A DNA stretch of 64,000 nt from NCBI GenBank assembly GCA_014529385.2, contig CM043968.1, positions 131,560,018 to 131,624,017 on the forward strand. Reading direction: 5' to 3'. Position 1 is the first letter of the stretch; each line of letters opens with the position of its first letter. This DNA is from Adiantum capillus-veneris (lineage: Eukaryota; Streptophyta; Polypodiopsida; Polypodiales; Pteridaceae). The position numbers were made by a program, and so were the translations under genes. The notes below the pieces were generated by a model. It was not told the origin of the DNA, made no database searches, and worked only from the letters and a program-made list of their open reading frames with translations. Positions 1 through 11,800 of this stretch are shown piece by piece.

Positions 1-2
1 AG

Positions 3-3000
3 GGCCACGTCAAGAAATATTGCTGGTCTAAGAAGAAGAAGGAGACAGAGTCTCAAGACAACAAGCCAACATCGGAGGCCAATGTGGCAGGTAAAGTAGA
101 GCAAGATGCTCTAATTCTCTCATTAGACAATGTGTCTAATTCCTGGATAGTAGATTCTGGGGCTTCATTCCATGTGACACCACACAAGCAACATTTCCAA
201 GACTACACCAAAGGTAATTTTGGGTATGTATACTTGGGAGATGATGAAGCTTGTGAGATTGTCGGCAAAGGTATAGTTTCTGTCAAAACTTCTAATGGAA
301 ATGAATGGAAGTTTAAAGATGTTAGGCATGTTCCTTCTCTTCGCAAAAATTTGATCTCTACAGGACAATTGGACGATGAAGGTCACAACATTGCATTCGG
401 AAACAAACGGTGGAAGATCTCAAAGGGATCTTTGGTGGTTGCCAAGGGAGAAAAAGTCGGTACACTTTACTTGTGTACTGTTAGCACGAAACCTTCATCT
501 TGTGCAGCAACTACAGAAGTTGATAGTGTGGTGTGGCACTACCGACTTGGGCATATGAGTTCCAAAGGAATGCAAATCCTTCAAACAAAGAAGCTTCTAC
601 CAGGTTTGAAATAAGTGGACTTAGAGTTATGTGAAGATTGTGTTTATGGTAAACAAAAGAGGGTAAAATTTCAAAAATCAGGAAATGAAAGAAAAAATAA
701 AAAACTTGAGTTGGTTCATTATGATGTTTGGGGTCCTACAAGTACACCATCACTTGGTGGCTCATTGTACTATGTAACATTCATAGACGATGCGACTAGA
801 AAAACATGGGTTTAGGTCATGAAGAATAAATCCGATGTATTTTCCATATTTCAAAGGTGGAAAGCCTTTGTGGAGAATGAAACAGGTACCAAGGTTAAAT
901 GCCTCAGATCCGACAATGGAGACGAATATTGCAGCCAAGCTTTTGAAAGCTTTTGTGCTAGCAATGGCATTTGGAGGCAAAGGACAAGCCCAAGGACACC
1001 TCAAAAAAATAGGATTTCGGAAAGGATGAACAGGACAATCATGGAGCGAGCACGAAGCATGCGGCTACATGCAAGCCTACTGCTTGAGCTTTGGGCGAAA
1101 GCTGTAAGTACGTATGTGTACTTAATCAATCGGTCACCCTCAACGGCATTGGATGGGGGAGTTCCACAAGAGGCATGGACAGGTAAACCGGTGAATTATG
1201 CATTTCTCAAAGTGTTTGGGTGTGAGGCTTTCATGCACATAGATAGAAGCCTAAGATCAAAGCTAGATTCAAAGTCCAAAAAGTGTTTCTTCTCATTGGC
1301 TATGGAGAAGGTGACTTTGGGTATCGCCTATGGAATCCTGAAGATGGTAAAATCTTAAGGAGTAGGGATGTAATTTTTAACGAACAAAATATGTACAAAG
1401 ATTACTTGGAAAGAAAACAAACAAAAGAAATAGGTGATGAGTACATGGAGCTTGAGGACAGTGAAGACTCAAGGACTGCAAACGGTGACAATGTGCAACA
1501 ACGTCAACCTTATGAGGAGCCTCAACCTATTCTCCGAAGATCTACAACAGCAAGTAGACCTCCAGAAAGGTTTGTTCCTTCCTTCAACCATCTCTTGATC
1601 TCAGATTCTGGAGAGCCAGAATCATATGAAGAAGCTATGCAACATGAATCCAAAGAAGAATGGATGAAGAGCATGCAAGTGGAGATAGACTCACTACATC
1701 GCAACCAAACATGGGAGTTGGTTGAGTTGCCTAAAGGTAAGCGGGCACTTCAAAACAAATGGGTGTACAAGCTAAAGGAAGAAGAAGGTGGGAAGAAAAG
1801 GTACAAGTCTAGGCTTGTGGTAAAAGGGTTTTCTCAAAAGAAAGGTATTGACTTCAATGAAATATTTTCTCCTATTGTAAAAATGAACTCAATTAGGCTT
1901 GTCTTAAGCCTTGTGGGTCCTCATGATCTAAATCTCGAGCAAATGGATGTAAATACGGCATTCCCTCACGGTGACTTAGAGGAGGAAATCTACATGCTTC
2001 AACCAAAGGGGTATGAAGTAAAAGGTAAGGAGAAAATGGTTTGCAGATTAAAGAAGAGCTTGTATGGTTTAAAGCAAGAATCAAGACAATGGTACTTGAA
2101 GTTTGATCGATGGATGTTGAATCATGGATTCACAAGATGCAACTCGAATCACTGCGTCTACACGAAGAATTTGGGAGATGGGAAATTCATCATCCTAATG
2201 TTGTATGTTGATGACATGTTGATTGCAAGTACTAACATGCAGGACACTAAAGACCTAAAAGAGGAGCTGTCTAAATCTTTTTCAATGAAAGATTTAGGTG
2301 CAGCAAATAGGATACTTGGTATGAAAATATCAAGGGACAGGACGAAGAAGACAATAAAGGTATCTCAAGAAGGTACTAGAAAGGTTTGCAATGCAAAATG
2401 CAAAACCAGTTTCTACACCTTTGGCTGGTCATTTTAAACTAACGAAGGATATGTGTCCAAAGACACAAGAGGAGATAGCCTATATATCTAAAGTTCCATA
2501 TGCTGCAGCGGTAGTTTCTCTAATGTACGCTATGGTCTGGACAAGGCCAGACATTGCACATGCAGTGGGAGTTGTGAGTAGGTTCATGGACAACCCAGGT
2601 AAAGAGCATTGGCAAGCTATGAAGTGGATACTTAGGTATCTAAAAGGGACAACAACAAACGCTTTGTATTTTGGAGGAACTGATATTTTTCTAGAAGGGT
2701 ATGCTAATGCAGATATGGCAAGTGACAAAGATACTCGAAGGAGCACTACTAGTTATGTGTTCACGGTTGGAGGCACAAATAAGCTGGGTTTCAAAGCTAC
2801 AGAAAGTGGTCTCACTTTCTACCACGGAAGCAGAGTATGTAGCAATGACGGAGGCAAGCAAAGAAATTATGTGGCTTCACAGATTCTTAGAAGAGCTTGG
2901 ATTCAAACAAGACAATTCTGTCTTGTACAGTGATAGCCAAAGCGCTATCCATCTTGCAAAGAACTCAACCTTTCATTCAAGGACAAAGCACATTGAGGTG

Positions 3001-3150
3001 AGATATCACTTCATACACACTCTTTTGGAAGAGGGACAGCTAAATCTAGGAAAGGTGCATACAAGTGAAAATCCTGCAGACATGTTTACAAAGGTGGTCA
3101 ACAAGGAGAAGTTGAGCTTGTGCTCATCTTCAATCGGCATTCAAGGATAA
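3..3150 (+). pseudogene. Copia-1 gag-pol polyprotein, 3' portion, decayed
   Basis: This is the Ty1/copia polyprotein, entered at the last part of the Gag zinc knuckle (GHVKKYC). Order seen: protease with SWIVDSGASFHVT near 145, pre-integrase HHCC region (WHYRLGH, CEDC), integrase core (LVHYDVWGP, LRSDNGDEY, TPQKN..SERMNRT), RT with intact motif A (QMDVNTAF) and YVDD near 2205, and RNase H (DSQSAIHL near 2935). That order (PR-IN-RT-RH) defines Copia. Breaks: in-frame stops at 612-614 and 813-815, and frame changes near 1285, 2395 and 2810. It therefore cannot make a single polyprotein. The 5' LTR and most of Gag lie left of the window. Family assignment is certain; exact lineage is not. Confidence 0.93.
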
Positions 3151-3210
3151 GAAGCCAGGATGGAAAGCAGTCATAGGTTTGGTTTGGAGATCAGTCCCCA
3201 AGTGGAAGAT

Positions 3211-3617
3211 TGATAAGTATGGAGCCTGATTTACCCCTTGTAATTTTTTGTGGTAAAAGTGCACATTTGTAAGGCCCCCATTATGAGGAGAAGCCATCGT
3301 GCGTGAAGGAAAATCACTCACCGGAAACCAAAATTTTCACGGCCAAAAAAATCAGCGAAAACTTTTTTCCTCACCGGAATATTCTTTTTTCGCTGGAATA
3401 TTATGGCCGGACGACGGCCGAAAAGTGGTCGGAAAACAACCGTCGGTTGGCCGGTGGCTGGTAGTCAATGGCCGGTGGCCGGTAATCAGAAGTCAATGGC
3501 AGGTGGCCGGTGGCCGAATTCAAAAGCGGACTTGTCTTCTCAAGGGCGGCCACACATGGGCGGATTGGAGGGTCCGATTTGGACTTATCTACACAAGGGT
3601 GAACCACGTATATCATG

Positions 3618-3668
<51 letters not shown>

Positions 3669-3752
3669 CTATAATCTCGTGTATGTAAATCTGTCTCTCT
3701 CCATTAAGAAATCTACTCAATTATCTATTTAGCTACGTCTTATTTCCTAACA
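3211..3752 (+). repeat. Copia-1 3' LTR
   Basis: A 542-bp non-coding block follows the RNase H end. It is preceded by a purine-rich tract (AAGTGGAAGAT) acting as PPT, starts TGATAAG and ends CCTAACA, giving TG...CA ends. It contains a pure CT microsatellite and a GC-rich CGGTGGCCGG repeated patch near 3440-3510. The partner LTR is outside the window, so the boundaries are inferred from the PPT and the TG/CA ends only. Confidence 0.7.
3622..3665. repeat. (CT)22 microsatellite inside Copia-1 LTR
   Basis: Uninterrupted CT dinucleotide run of about 44 bp within the 3' LTR of Copia-1. Reading frames through it give only Ser-Leu repeats and are not genes. Confidence 0.95.
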
Positions 3753-3762
3753 GTAAGTTACC

Positions 3763-3925
3763 ACTTGAGTTCAAATGAATGGGTTTATAAAATGCCAAAA
3801 TTTTTAAAATTTTAATAATAGTAACAAAAGGGGTTTTTTAATAGACAAAATCCCGTAAGTTTTTGAAAAAAAAGGGGTCATTTTATTACCTTAACCATGT
3901 AAATAGAGGGGTTCTTTTAATTTCA
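3763..3925 (-). repeat. Probable truncated copy of the AT-rich MITE seen at 14538-14787
   Basis: When the MITE at 14538-14787 is reverse-complemented, its body lines up with this stretch: GTGAGTTC, AATAGTAAC-like, AGGGGTTTTT, AAGGGGTCATTTTATT and AGAGGGGTT occur in the same order and spacing. The terminal repeat is missing on the left, exactly where the Copia-1 LTR ends, so the Copia may have inserted into it. No target duplication can be read. The alignment was made by eye. Confidence 0.45.
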
Positions 3926-3966
3926 AGCTTGTCACTTACGAGTGCATTCTTTGCAGAGGGGAATAC

Positions 3967-4769
3967 ATGGACATGGAGAAGTGTCCAAAATATGATTTCG
4001 ATAGATATCGAATAGATCTCCACAGACAAAAAGTGTTGCAAAAGGTGTTGCGACACTTTCCTATACTGCCTCGCATCAAGCATTTCTTTGAACGTAAGTC
4101 CATGGCCGCTCTAGCATCATGTCACAAGGAGAATAGATCTTTAAACTGTGTGCTACAGATCCCTGTAGATTGCACGGCATGGAAGCATATAGACGACACA
4201 GATTTTACCAGGAAAGCTCGAAATTTGCGCCTCGGCGTGGCTATGGATGGAGTAAATCCATTTGGCCAGAGGTCAACATCTTACATTGTATGGCCAGTTG
4301 TCATTGTCAACTACAACATTCCTTCGTGGTTTACGAAAGGGGCACCTATTTCTAAGCTTGATTATGTCGGGGTCGTAGAAAGTGAAGAATATGGATATGT
4401 GTCTTCGCTCACTATCAAAATAGCTACAACAATTGTGGATTGTCATAGAAGAGGTGGATATGAGCCAAAACACAGGTGGACGGAATGCCTTGATCAAAGG
4501 CATTCTCGTGTGGACCATGCATGACTATCCTGAACTAATAGAATGCCCAGGTGATACTCAAACTCACACATTCTTTGTTTTTCTTATGTGGATTTATTGT
4601 CATGTTTATACATGCAGGGATCCAAATAAGCGGATATAGAGCATGCATCACATGTGGACCTAGACTTAATGCACGTCGAGTGTCCTCACTCAAGAAGCAA
4701 ATCTACAAAGGTCATCAAGTGCATCGTCCAAAGAATCACAAGCTACGTGATGGTTTTTTGGGAAGATAA
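3967..4769 (+). pseudogene. CACTA (En/Spm) transposase, TNP2 domain, first part, with a predicted intron
   Basis: Recognisable TNP2 transposase. Residues matching the family run from FPILPRIKHFF through VDCTAWKHID, ARNLRLGVAMDGVNPFGQ and WPVVIVNYNIPSW (near 4205-4330), then VWTMHDYPE and GYRACITCG (4620-4660), and the GHQVHRPKNHKLR block (4710-4745). The transposase would cut and paste CACTA elements. Between ECP and GIQISGYRAC lies a 67-bp segment with GT...AG borders (4551-4617); removing it joins CCA-G to GG-ATC in frame, restoring the family sequence, so it is probably a real intron. A frame change occurs near 4430. No upstream start or TIR was found. Confidence 0.85.
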
Positions 4770-5640
4770 CCGCCAAGGATGTCTTCTCGAGCATGGCTAG
4801 AGTAGAAGGAGATGTGTGATGACAGTCTGCCCCCGGGGATGAAGAGAGACTCTCTATGGTATGAGTTGCCATATTGGCCCAGACTCATGATCAATCACTT
4901 TCTTGATCCAATGAACATATTCAAGAATGTGGGTAATCTTCTATGGGACCATCTCATTGGCAAGAAAGATACTTTGGGAGCCAGAAATTGACCTTAGAAA
5001 TGCGGATCACATGAAGCATTATTGACCGCAGACAGCTTCGATGGATTGATAAAGCTCCCTAAAGCACCATGGATTGTGAGAGGAGGCCACTACGCAAAGC
5101 AAAAGAGATCATTTGATCCATGCATACGACCGTTGGTATAATGCACTCGCTCCAAACATGTTTCACTAAAGAAGGAAAGCTTATTGGTTTGAAGTCACAT
5201 GACTGGCATAAAATGTGTCATGTATATTGGAAGTGAAATAGATCATAGTGGGAATTGCATGGTGGAATATCTGTATGTGGAATTTAATACCATTGCTAGT
5301 ATTGATTTGCAGTTTATTTTACCAATGGCCATTGAGGGTTGTTTGTCCCTTAGCATCTATGGAGCACAATTTACAAACTCACGAAGTTGGTGCAATGGAT
5401 CTGCCAGAAGGAGATTGATGTAGGTTCATTACCATTTGCTAAACTAAATGCTACAGAGGTAGTGTTTGCATGTTCAAGAAACACTTTCCTACTACCATGC
5501 TAGCCATTCAAGTGCATCTTCTTGTTCACATAGTTGATGAGGTGGAAATAGTAGGGATAGTGCATTCTAGATGGATGTTCTTTTTAGAAAATTTCAGAAA
5601 ACACTCAAGGACATGTGTGTCAAAAGGCATGTTTGGAGGG
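4770..5640 (+). pseudogene. CACTA transposase, second part: end of TNP2 and DUF4218-like region
   Basis: The TNP2 sequence continues in broken frames: SLWYELPYWPRL, the FLDPMNIFKNVGNLLWDHL block and GKKDTLGAR near 4850-4985, then GLKSHDWHKM near 5190. These correspond to the family blocks LPYW, LDxMHI.KNV and GLKSHDCH. A DUF4218-like region follows: KLVQWICQKEIDV near 5385 and AIQVHLLVHIVDEVEIVG...RWMFF near 5500-5585 (family form VHLLVHLV.EV..GPV..RWMYP). Frameshifts and stops are numerous, so this is a fossil. Together with the neighbours it marks a single CACTA gene on the plus strand. Confidence 0.78.
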
Positions 5641-6884
5641 TAGCATGGCAGAGGGTTGGCTGGATTTAGAGTCCCTTGTTTACATTGAATAATGGCTCTA
5701 TGGAGTTGATTGTGCTCGAGATATGCTTTGGTGCACCATAGATGATGAGCGCATATCTCGGATTGTGATGTGCAATCTTGGTGTTGAAAAGTAAATGAAG
5801 GAATATCTAGAGGCTAAGATCAATCAATTTTGCATGCTTCACAAACCAGCGATGCAAAAGTGGATTTCACAGTATGAGGATGCAAAGCAAGAGTGACAAA
5901 GGGCACGAATTGAGTGGAGATGGGGAAGACGACCACCGATGCATTATCCAGCGGGCCTTGAGAGTCTACCAACATTCATGAGCTTAAGATGGTTGCAAAA
6001 CCAATTCAAAAGCGCACAACAACGTGGAGAACAGGTGACTAAGGAGGAGTGGGAGTACTCGGGGGTTGGAGCCCCAAGATAGATTTGCAATGTTTGACTC
6101 GGGGCTTTCTAGATGTTAGGACGGCCACTCATAATCGTTGTTGGTTGTAGTATAATTCATACACGGTAGCATGGTGTAAAGGTCAACATTTCATGGTGGA
6201 ACGGATCGACAAAAATCATTTTACATAAAATTGTGAAATCATGGCAAAATTTGAACAATCTAGTCGATGACGGTACTCTGATGTAGATCATGTGGTGGCA
6301 CACTACAAGAAATTTTGAGGATAGAGTATAGAGGATTTTTTGTGGACTTGGTTGACGTGCAATGGTTAAAGATAAACATGGAGGATTGCAATGCTATTGT
6401 GCACAGAGGAGAGTCAAGTTTCCTTGAGGTGGACTCAACCAAAAAGTGGACCGATCTTCGAGACACTATCGTACTACCCGAGCATTGTGAACAAGTAAGT
6501 CTGTAAATATTTAACATCCAACTTTAGAGAACTGGTGTATAGAAGCACTCATGTAACTAAGTTATGTGGCTCTTGCAGGTGGTATTCCATCCTAAAAAGT
6601 CTGCACCAAATTGGTGGTATGTCATAGAGGTATCCCCTCGGAGTTCACGGATATATGAGGGCTACAATTTTCCAATCACCTTGGCATCTGTGGAGGAGAT
6701 CGAAAAGGATGCTCATTCAAAAGCCGCTGATGTGGTGCCACACAAGCTTGGTGCTACTACTCTCTATGGGATGCATGTGGAGGACCTACAAAATGAAACT
6801 GTGGACATTTTCCTAGATGAAGAGATCTATATGGATTTAGGGAGTTATGCGAGGATGAGAGAGAGACCTCTTAAAGTCATCTAG
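5641..6884 (+). pseudogene. CACTA transposase, third part: spacer and DUF4216-like C-terminal region
   Basis: Broken frames carry a charged linker (5800-6065) and then a DUF4216-like module. The stretch RIEYRGFFVDLVDVQW (6317-6365) matches the family form ELDY.G..VVLFKC.W, and VVFHPKKSAPNWWYVIEVSPR (6580-6640) matches the QAKQVFYV.D....W.VV block. Intron-like sequence with a GT and a TTGCAG acceptor (about 6492-6580) separates the two. DUF4216 and DUF4218 are standard companions of TNP2 in plant CACTA genes, which supports the assignment. The frame from 6564 to 6884 is open but has no independent start. Confidence 0.65.
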
Positions 6885-7579
6885 ACATTGTATCCGAGAA
6901 ATTTTGCTCCCTTTTGTCATTTATATTGTATTCACGTGCAGTTTTGCCCATTCTTGTCTCTATGTTAAACTTGTGAAAGTTAAATTGTGGATCAAATTAT
7001 AACTTATTTGGATTTTCTTCTCTATTCATCATTAAGATGTGTTCTTGCATTTAATGCAAGCATGGATGATGATCAGTTTCTTGCTTCCTTGGACCTCGAG
7101 TAGAGGAGGTGGCACGAGGGCCACCATTGCTTTGGATCACATTCATGTCATTCCACTTCTTCAAAGTCTCCATCTGCTTTGGAGCGATCAATGCGCTCCA
7201 AGAGTTCAATGTCGCCTTGACGATCTACACACTCCTCTAGGCACCGACGCTCTAGTGGTGGTGATGGTTGTTGTGGAGGAGGCTTTGCTAATGTTTCCAT
7301 ACCACCTCGAAGTCATCGAGGCTCCTTACCTGCCCCTTCTTTGCCCGCCCCCACATCAGCCACGGCATCATCCTCTACTCCAGGTTTTGTGCGGCTATCA
7401 GCCATTTCTGGCTACACACCATTTTCTACTCCTTTGAGACTCACACGACTTGCTACTCCTCCGAGACTCAACCCACTCGACACTCCTTGCTTCGAGCAGG
7501 GATTTTACTAACGTGATGAGGATCGTATGATCACGTAAAATTGCAAGTAATTACACATAAAAAAGACGTGATCACGTTA
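6885..7579. other. 3' part of the CACTA relic, no supported gene
   Basis: A-T rich sequence (6885-7040), then a stretch that reads as a low-complexity Ser/Pro-rich peptide in one frame (7100-7490, with SPSALERS, SSGGDGCCGGG and STPGFVRLSA-like patches) and as an uninterrupted 132-codon frame at 7039-7437. I recognise no domain in either; a C-terminal disordered exon of the CACTA protein is possible. Near the right edge is a perfect 12-bp palindrome ACGTGATCACGT (7566-7577). Copia-2 begins immediately after, so the rest of this sequence resumes at 12764. Confidence 0.4.
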
Positions 7580-7584
7580 ATTAT

Positions 7585-7809
7585 TGTTACCATATACATG
7601 TGGTAGTGATGTGTGCGGACACACTAGGACCACGGGGCATTTTTTCCCTCTTTAGGAGGTTTTTTCCCCGTGCATTGTATATACGCCCATCACTCTAGGG
7701 CTATCTATCCTTCCATTGCACACTAAGTAACACACTCTCTATTGTGTGCCTTGAGCTTCCTTCGTCTTCTCCAAGCTGTGTGTATTTCTCTGCAACCCTA
7801 ATTCCAACA
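7585..7809 (+). repeat. Copia-2 5' LTR
   Basis: 225 bp, TG...CA ends, with a TATA-like TGTATATACG near 7675. It is nearly identical to 12532-12758. The target duplication ATTAT lies immediately left. Confidence 0.96.
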
Positions 7810-7811
7810 AT

Positions 7812-7823
7812 TGCTATCAGAGC
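7812..7823 (+). other. Copia-2 primer-binding site
   Basis: TGCTATCAGAGC differs by one base from TGGTATCAGAGC, the site complementary to the 3' end of plant initiator tRNA-Met, and is two bases after the LTR. The G-to-C change at its third position could weaken priming. Confidence 0.85.
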
Positions 7824-8168
7824 AGGTCACATCCTCCCGGGCTTAGTCGCCAGCTGCTCCAGCACACTCGTGCTCACTTTCTCCGATTTCAGTGAGCTTT
7901 GGCAAGCGTTCGTAGGTCGACAAAATTTTTGGGAAGGCTCGAAGAGCTCGGTCTGCTCAGAATTTTGATTTGGGCTCATTTCAGCCTCCGTTTCCACTAC
8001 AGGCAGTACTGCACAGGCTATTTCGTCATTTTGTGCATAATTTTGTCAGTGTCGTTTTCTGCATAACAGGTGTCTTATAGTATTCTATGGTTTGTGCTAT
8101 ATAGCACAGGTTGTTCACTCCATTTCTCCTATTTTCAGGCAGTTTTCACATCAGGTGCAGCATTTACA

Positions 8169-8849
8169 ATGGCTGACAACAACAACACAGATGTGTTCAA
8201 GATGTTTGTTGCTGCTGAGGACAGGTTGGATGGGGACAACAACCCTATGTGGGCTTATATGATGCAACATGTTCTTGTGTCAAAGGGTGTCTGGAACATT
8301 GTGCAGGGCATTGATATACGTCCTGGTTCTAAGGATGTAGGCAATGTTGAGGATGTTGCAGGTCTTGCTGCAAGGATTGCAGCTGTTAGAGTTGTTTTGC
8401 CTATGGCAGAACAAGCTCGTTGGGATGTTAAGGATGAGCAGTCTCATGCATTGATTGCGTTGTCTGTGAAGCGCACCATTGTTCCTCACATCCGTTCAGC
8501 AAAATCTGCAAAACAGGCCTGGGATATTCTAGCAGGTCTTTATGCAAGCCACAATGAGGCTAAAATTGCTTTGCTGCGTAAAGAGCTGGAGTCGAAGATT
8601 ATGCATGAGGAAGATGATATGGACACTTTCCTTGCTAGATTCAAGGATATCAATGAGCAACTTATTTCTTCATGTGAAGTTATTTCAAAAAGTTCCCTTG
8701 TGCAGACTGTTCTTGATGCCTTACCAGATTCTTACCAGACTTTTGCTAGTACTTGGAGACTTATGACCCAAGGAAATCCAAAAGTTGTCAAGTTTGATGC
8801 ATTATGCACATTGCTGTTGCAAGAGTCACTGTCCAAAAAAAACAGCTAG
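8169..8849 (+). pseudogene. Copia-2 Gag, N-terminal part
   Basis: The chosen ATG starts MADNNNTDVFKMF; upstream in-frame codons lie in the leader. About 226 codons carry a plant Copia Gag core (FKMFVAAEDRLDGDN..MWAYMM, then a UBN2-like helical region with AWDILAGLYASHNEAK and LARFKDINEQL). The frame stops at 8847-8849 just after an A8 run (8835-8842). Reading with one A fewer continues directly into KKTARQRAVEQAFIA and the zinc knuckle, so the break is most simply a one-base expansion of the A tract. Gag would form the particle that houses reverse transcription. Confidence 0.88.
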
Positions 8850-11800
8850 ACAGCGTGCAGTTGAACAGGCTTTTATTGCTTCTCAAAGAAAGGGTGGTAA
8901 CAGCAATGCAGCCACTTCTTATGGTTCTATTGCGAGTGGCAAAAATTATGTTCCTAATGCTTCTGCTGGCAGCAATTCATCTAGAAATTCTGGTGATAAT
9001 GGCAAAAAGAAGATGCGTTGCCATTATTGTAAATCCAATGATCACTTGATCAAGTCGTGTCCTAAGTTGAAGGCCAAAGAGGCTAAGAAGAAAGAGGGTG
9101 GTTCCACTGCAAATTCTGGTTCCACTACAAATGCAGCCATTGTTGAGTCTTCTGTGAAAGGAGACTGTGTTGCTGATGTTGATGCAGAATGGGCTTTTAG
9201 CGCAGAGTGCACTTACAATCCTGCTGTCCATGATGCATGCTTGTCAGTTGCTACAGATTCACATGTATGGTATTTTGACAGTGGTGCTACAAAGCACATT
9301 ACCTCACATCGTGAATTGTTTACCTCTCTTGAGTCTGTCCCTCATGGGAATTCAGTCACTTGTGCCAACAATGCCTCTTATCCAGTTCAAGGAGTTGGAA
9401 ATATTGTGCTCACTGCTGCTAATGGCAGTTCCTTCACACTTGTTGATGCACTTTATGTACCTGGGATCAAGAAGAATCTCTTGTCTGTATCCGCACTTGC
9501 TAGACTTGGACTTGTAGTCAAATTTGTGGATGACAGATGTACAATTCATGATCTCAGTTTTGGTGATGAAATTGTTGCATCTGACCTTTTGTGCTGTGGC
9601 CTGTATAAGCTCACTTTGTATGACAAGTGTGGACAAAATTTTTCAAATGCTGTTGCAGATTCAAGGGCTATTTCAGATGCAAAAATTTGGCATGCACGTT
9701 TTGGTCATCTGAATTTTGCCAGTTTGCTACGTTTGCAGAAATCTGATATGGTTGCTTCTTTGCCGCCTCTTGAAGCACCTATCAAACATGTTTGTGAAGG
9801 CTGTATTTTGGGTAAGATGCAATGTTCTAAATTTCCAAAGGATGGTTCAGTTCGGGCCACATGCAGGTTGTAGCTTGTGCATAGTGATGTTTGTGGGCCC
9901 ATGCAAACTCCGTCCTTGGGCAATTACCTGTACTTCGTGACTTTCATTGATGATTACTCCAGGCATGCATGGGTATTTCTACTTAAAGCGAAGTCCGAAG
10001 TTTTTATGTGCTTCAAACAATTTCTGGCTATGGCTGAAAATGTCTCGAAATGTACTATGGGCACCCTCCATTCCGATCGAGGGGGGGAGTATATGTCTCA
10101 TGAATTTAATGCATTTCTGGCTATTCGTGGGATAAAACACCAATGTACAGTGCCTTATACACCTCAACAAAATAGTGTTGTTGAGAGGAAAAATAGGTCA
10201 CTAGAGGAAATGGCACGATGTATGGTCAAAAGTCAAGCTTTGCCACATTCTTTTTGGCTTGAGGCCATTATGTGTGCCACTTATGTACTTAACAGGTGTC
10301 TTACGAAAGCTTTGCTGTCTATTACTCCATATGAAGCATGGCATGATAGAAAACCTTCTATTGAGCACATGCGTGTTTTTGGCTGTTTGGCATATGCTTT
10401 GGTGCCACGAGTGCAGCGCAGAAAATTGGATGATAAGGCTGTCAAATGTATTTTTTTTGTTTATAGTGCTGAAAGCAAAGGTTACAGGTTGTATCATCCA
10501 CAAACAAAACGTATTCTGGTTTCTCGGGATGTAGTGTTTGTGGAAGATTCTGTTCAGCCCTTGCTGTCATGTACTAGAGATAGTAATGTAAGCTCGTAGG
10601 ACATTTATGACACTTTGTTACCTCTTTTCAGTGGTGGAAATACGAATGTAAGTTCCAATGAGGCAAATGTACAGCCTATGGGGGTTTCTGAAAATGTTTT
10701 AGGTCAGCCTATTACTGATGCAGATGTACATGATGTACTTGATGAGGAAAGGGCTGAAAATGAGCAAGCTAGAGGTATGCCAAAATGGTTGGTGCACACT
10801 TTGCGTGACAGTAAATTGGATGCATCTTTGTCTAGTCATACTCGTTCAGGCTCTCGCCATGAATCTTATGCATCAGATTGTTACGCTTTTGCTGTGTCTA
10901 GCTTACATGATGTTGAGGAGCCTCTGACTTTTAATGAAGCACAAAATTCAAAAAATTGGATGGCTGCCATGCAATCAGAATATGATGCACTTATAGAAAA
11001 TGACACATGGACTTTATGTGATTTTCCTCCTGGCAAAAAGGCCATTGGTACGAAGTGGGTTTACAAGTTGAAAGGCAAGCCGGATGGTGAGATCGATCGC
11101 CATAAGGCTCGACTTGTTGCAAAGGGTTATGCACAGAAAAAAGGCATAGATTATGAAGAGACTTTTGCTCCCACTTGTCGTATGACTACTGTGCGTTTTC
11201 TATGTGCGTTGGCAGCTCATTTTTGTTGGGATGTACATCAATCATACGTTGTTACTGCTTTCTTGAATGGTGACATATTTGAGGAAGTTTATGTAACGCA
11301 GCCTCGCGGTTTTGTCATAAAAGGACAAGAGGACAAAGTGTGCAAATGTAACAAGGCTTTGTATGGGTTGAAGCAATCTCCTCGTGCTTGGTATGAGAAA
11401 GCTAACACTCATTTGGTCAAACAAGGCTTTCGTAACAGTCCAACAGAAAGCACATTGTATGTAAAGCATGAGGGTGATGTACTTCTCATTGTGGTTCTTT
11501 ATGTTGATGATTTGCTGATCACTGGACCAAATGAGAGACACATTGCTGAATTTAAGGCTGATTTGAATGCTACTTTCAAGATGAAAGATTTGGGGCTATT
11601 GCATCATTACTTGGGTATACAGTTTAAGCAGTGTGATGGTGGTATTGCCTTATGTCAAAAAAGTTACATAGAGACATTGCTATGTAAGTTTGGACTTGAG
11701 GATTGCAAACCTATTGCCACTCCCATGGAAACAGGTTTGAAGTTGAGTCTACATGATGCTGGCGATCCTGCCGATGTCACTCTTTACCAAACTGTTGTTG

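Noticed and set aside
3299-3732. Frames of 109-129 codons near the Copia-1 end
   Set aside because: Inside the LTR, running through a CT microsatellite; no domain.
6301-6312. CACTACAAGAAA, the classical CACTA terminus
   Set aside because: It falls within the DUF4216-like coding part and no inverted partner was found, so it is coincidental.
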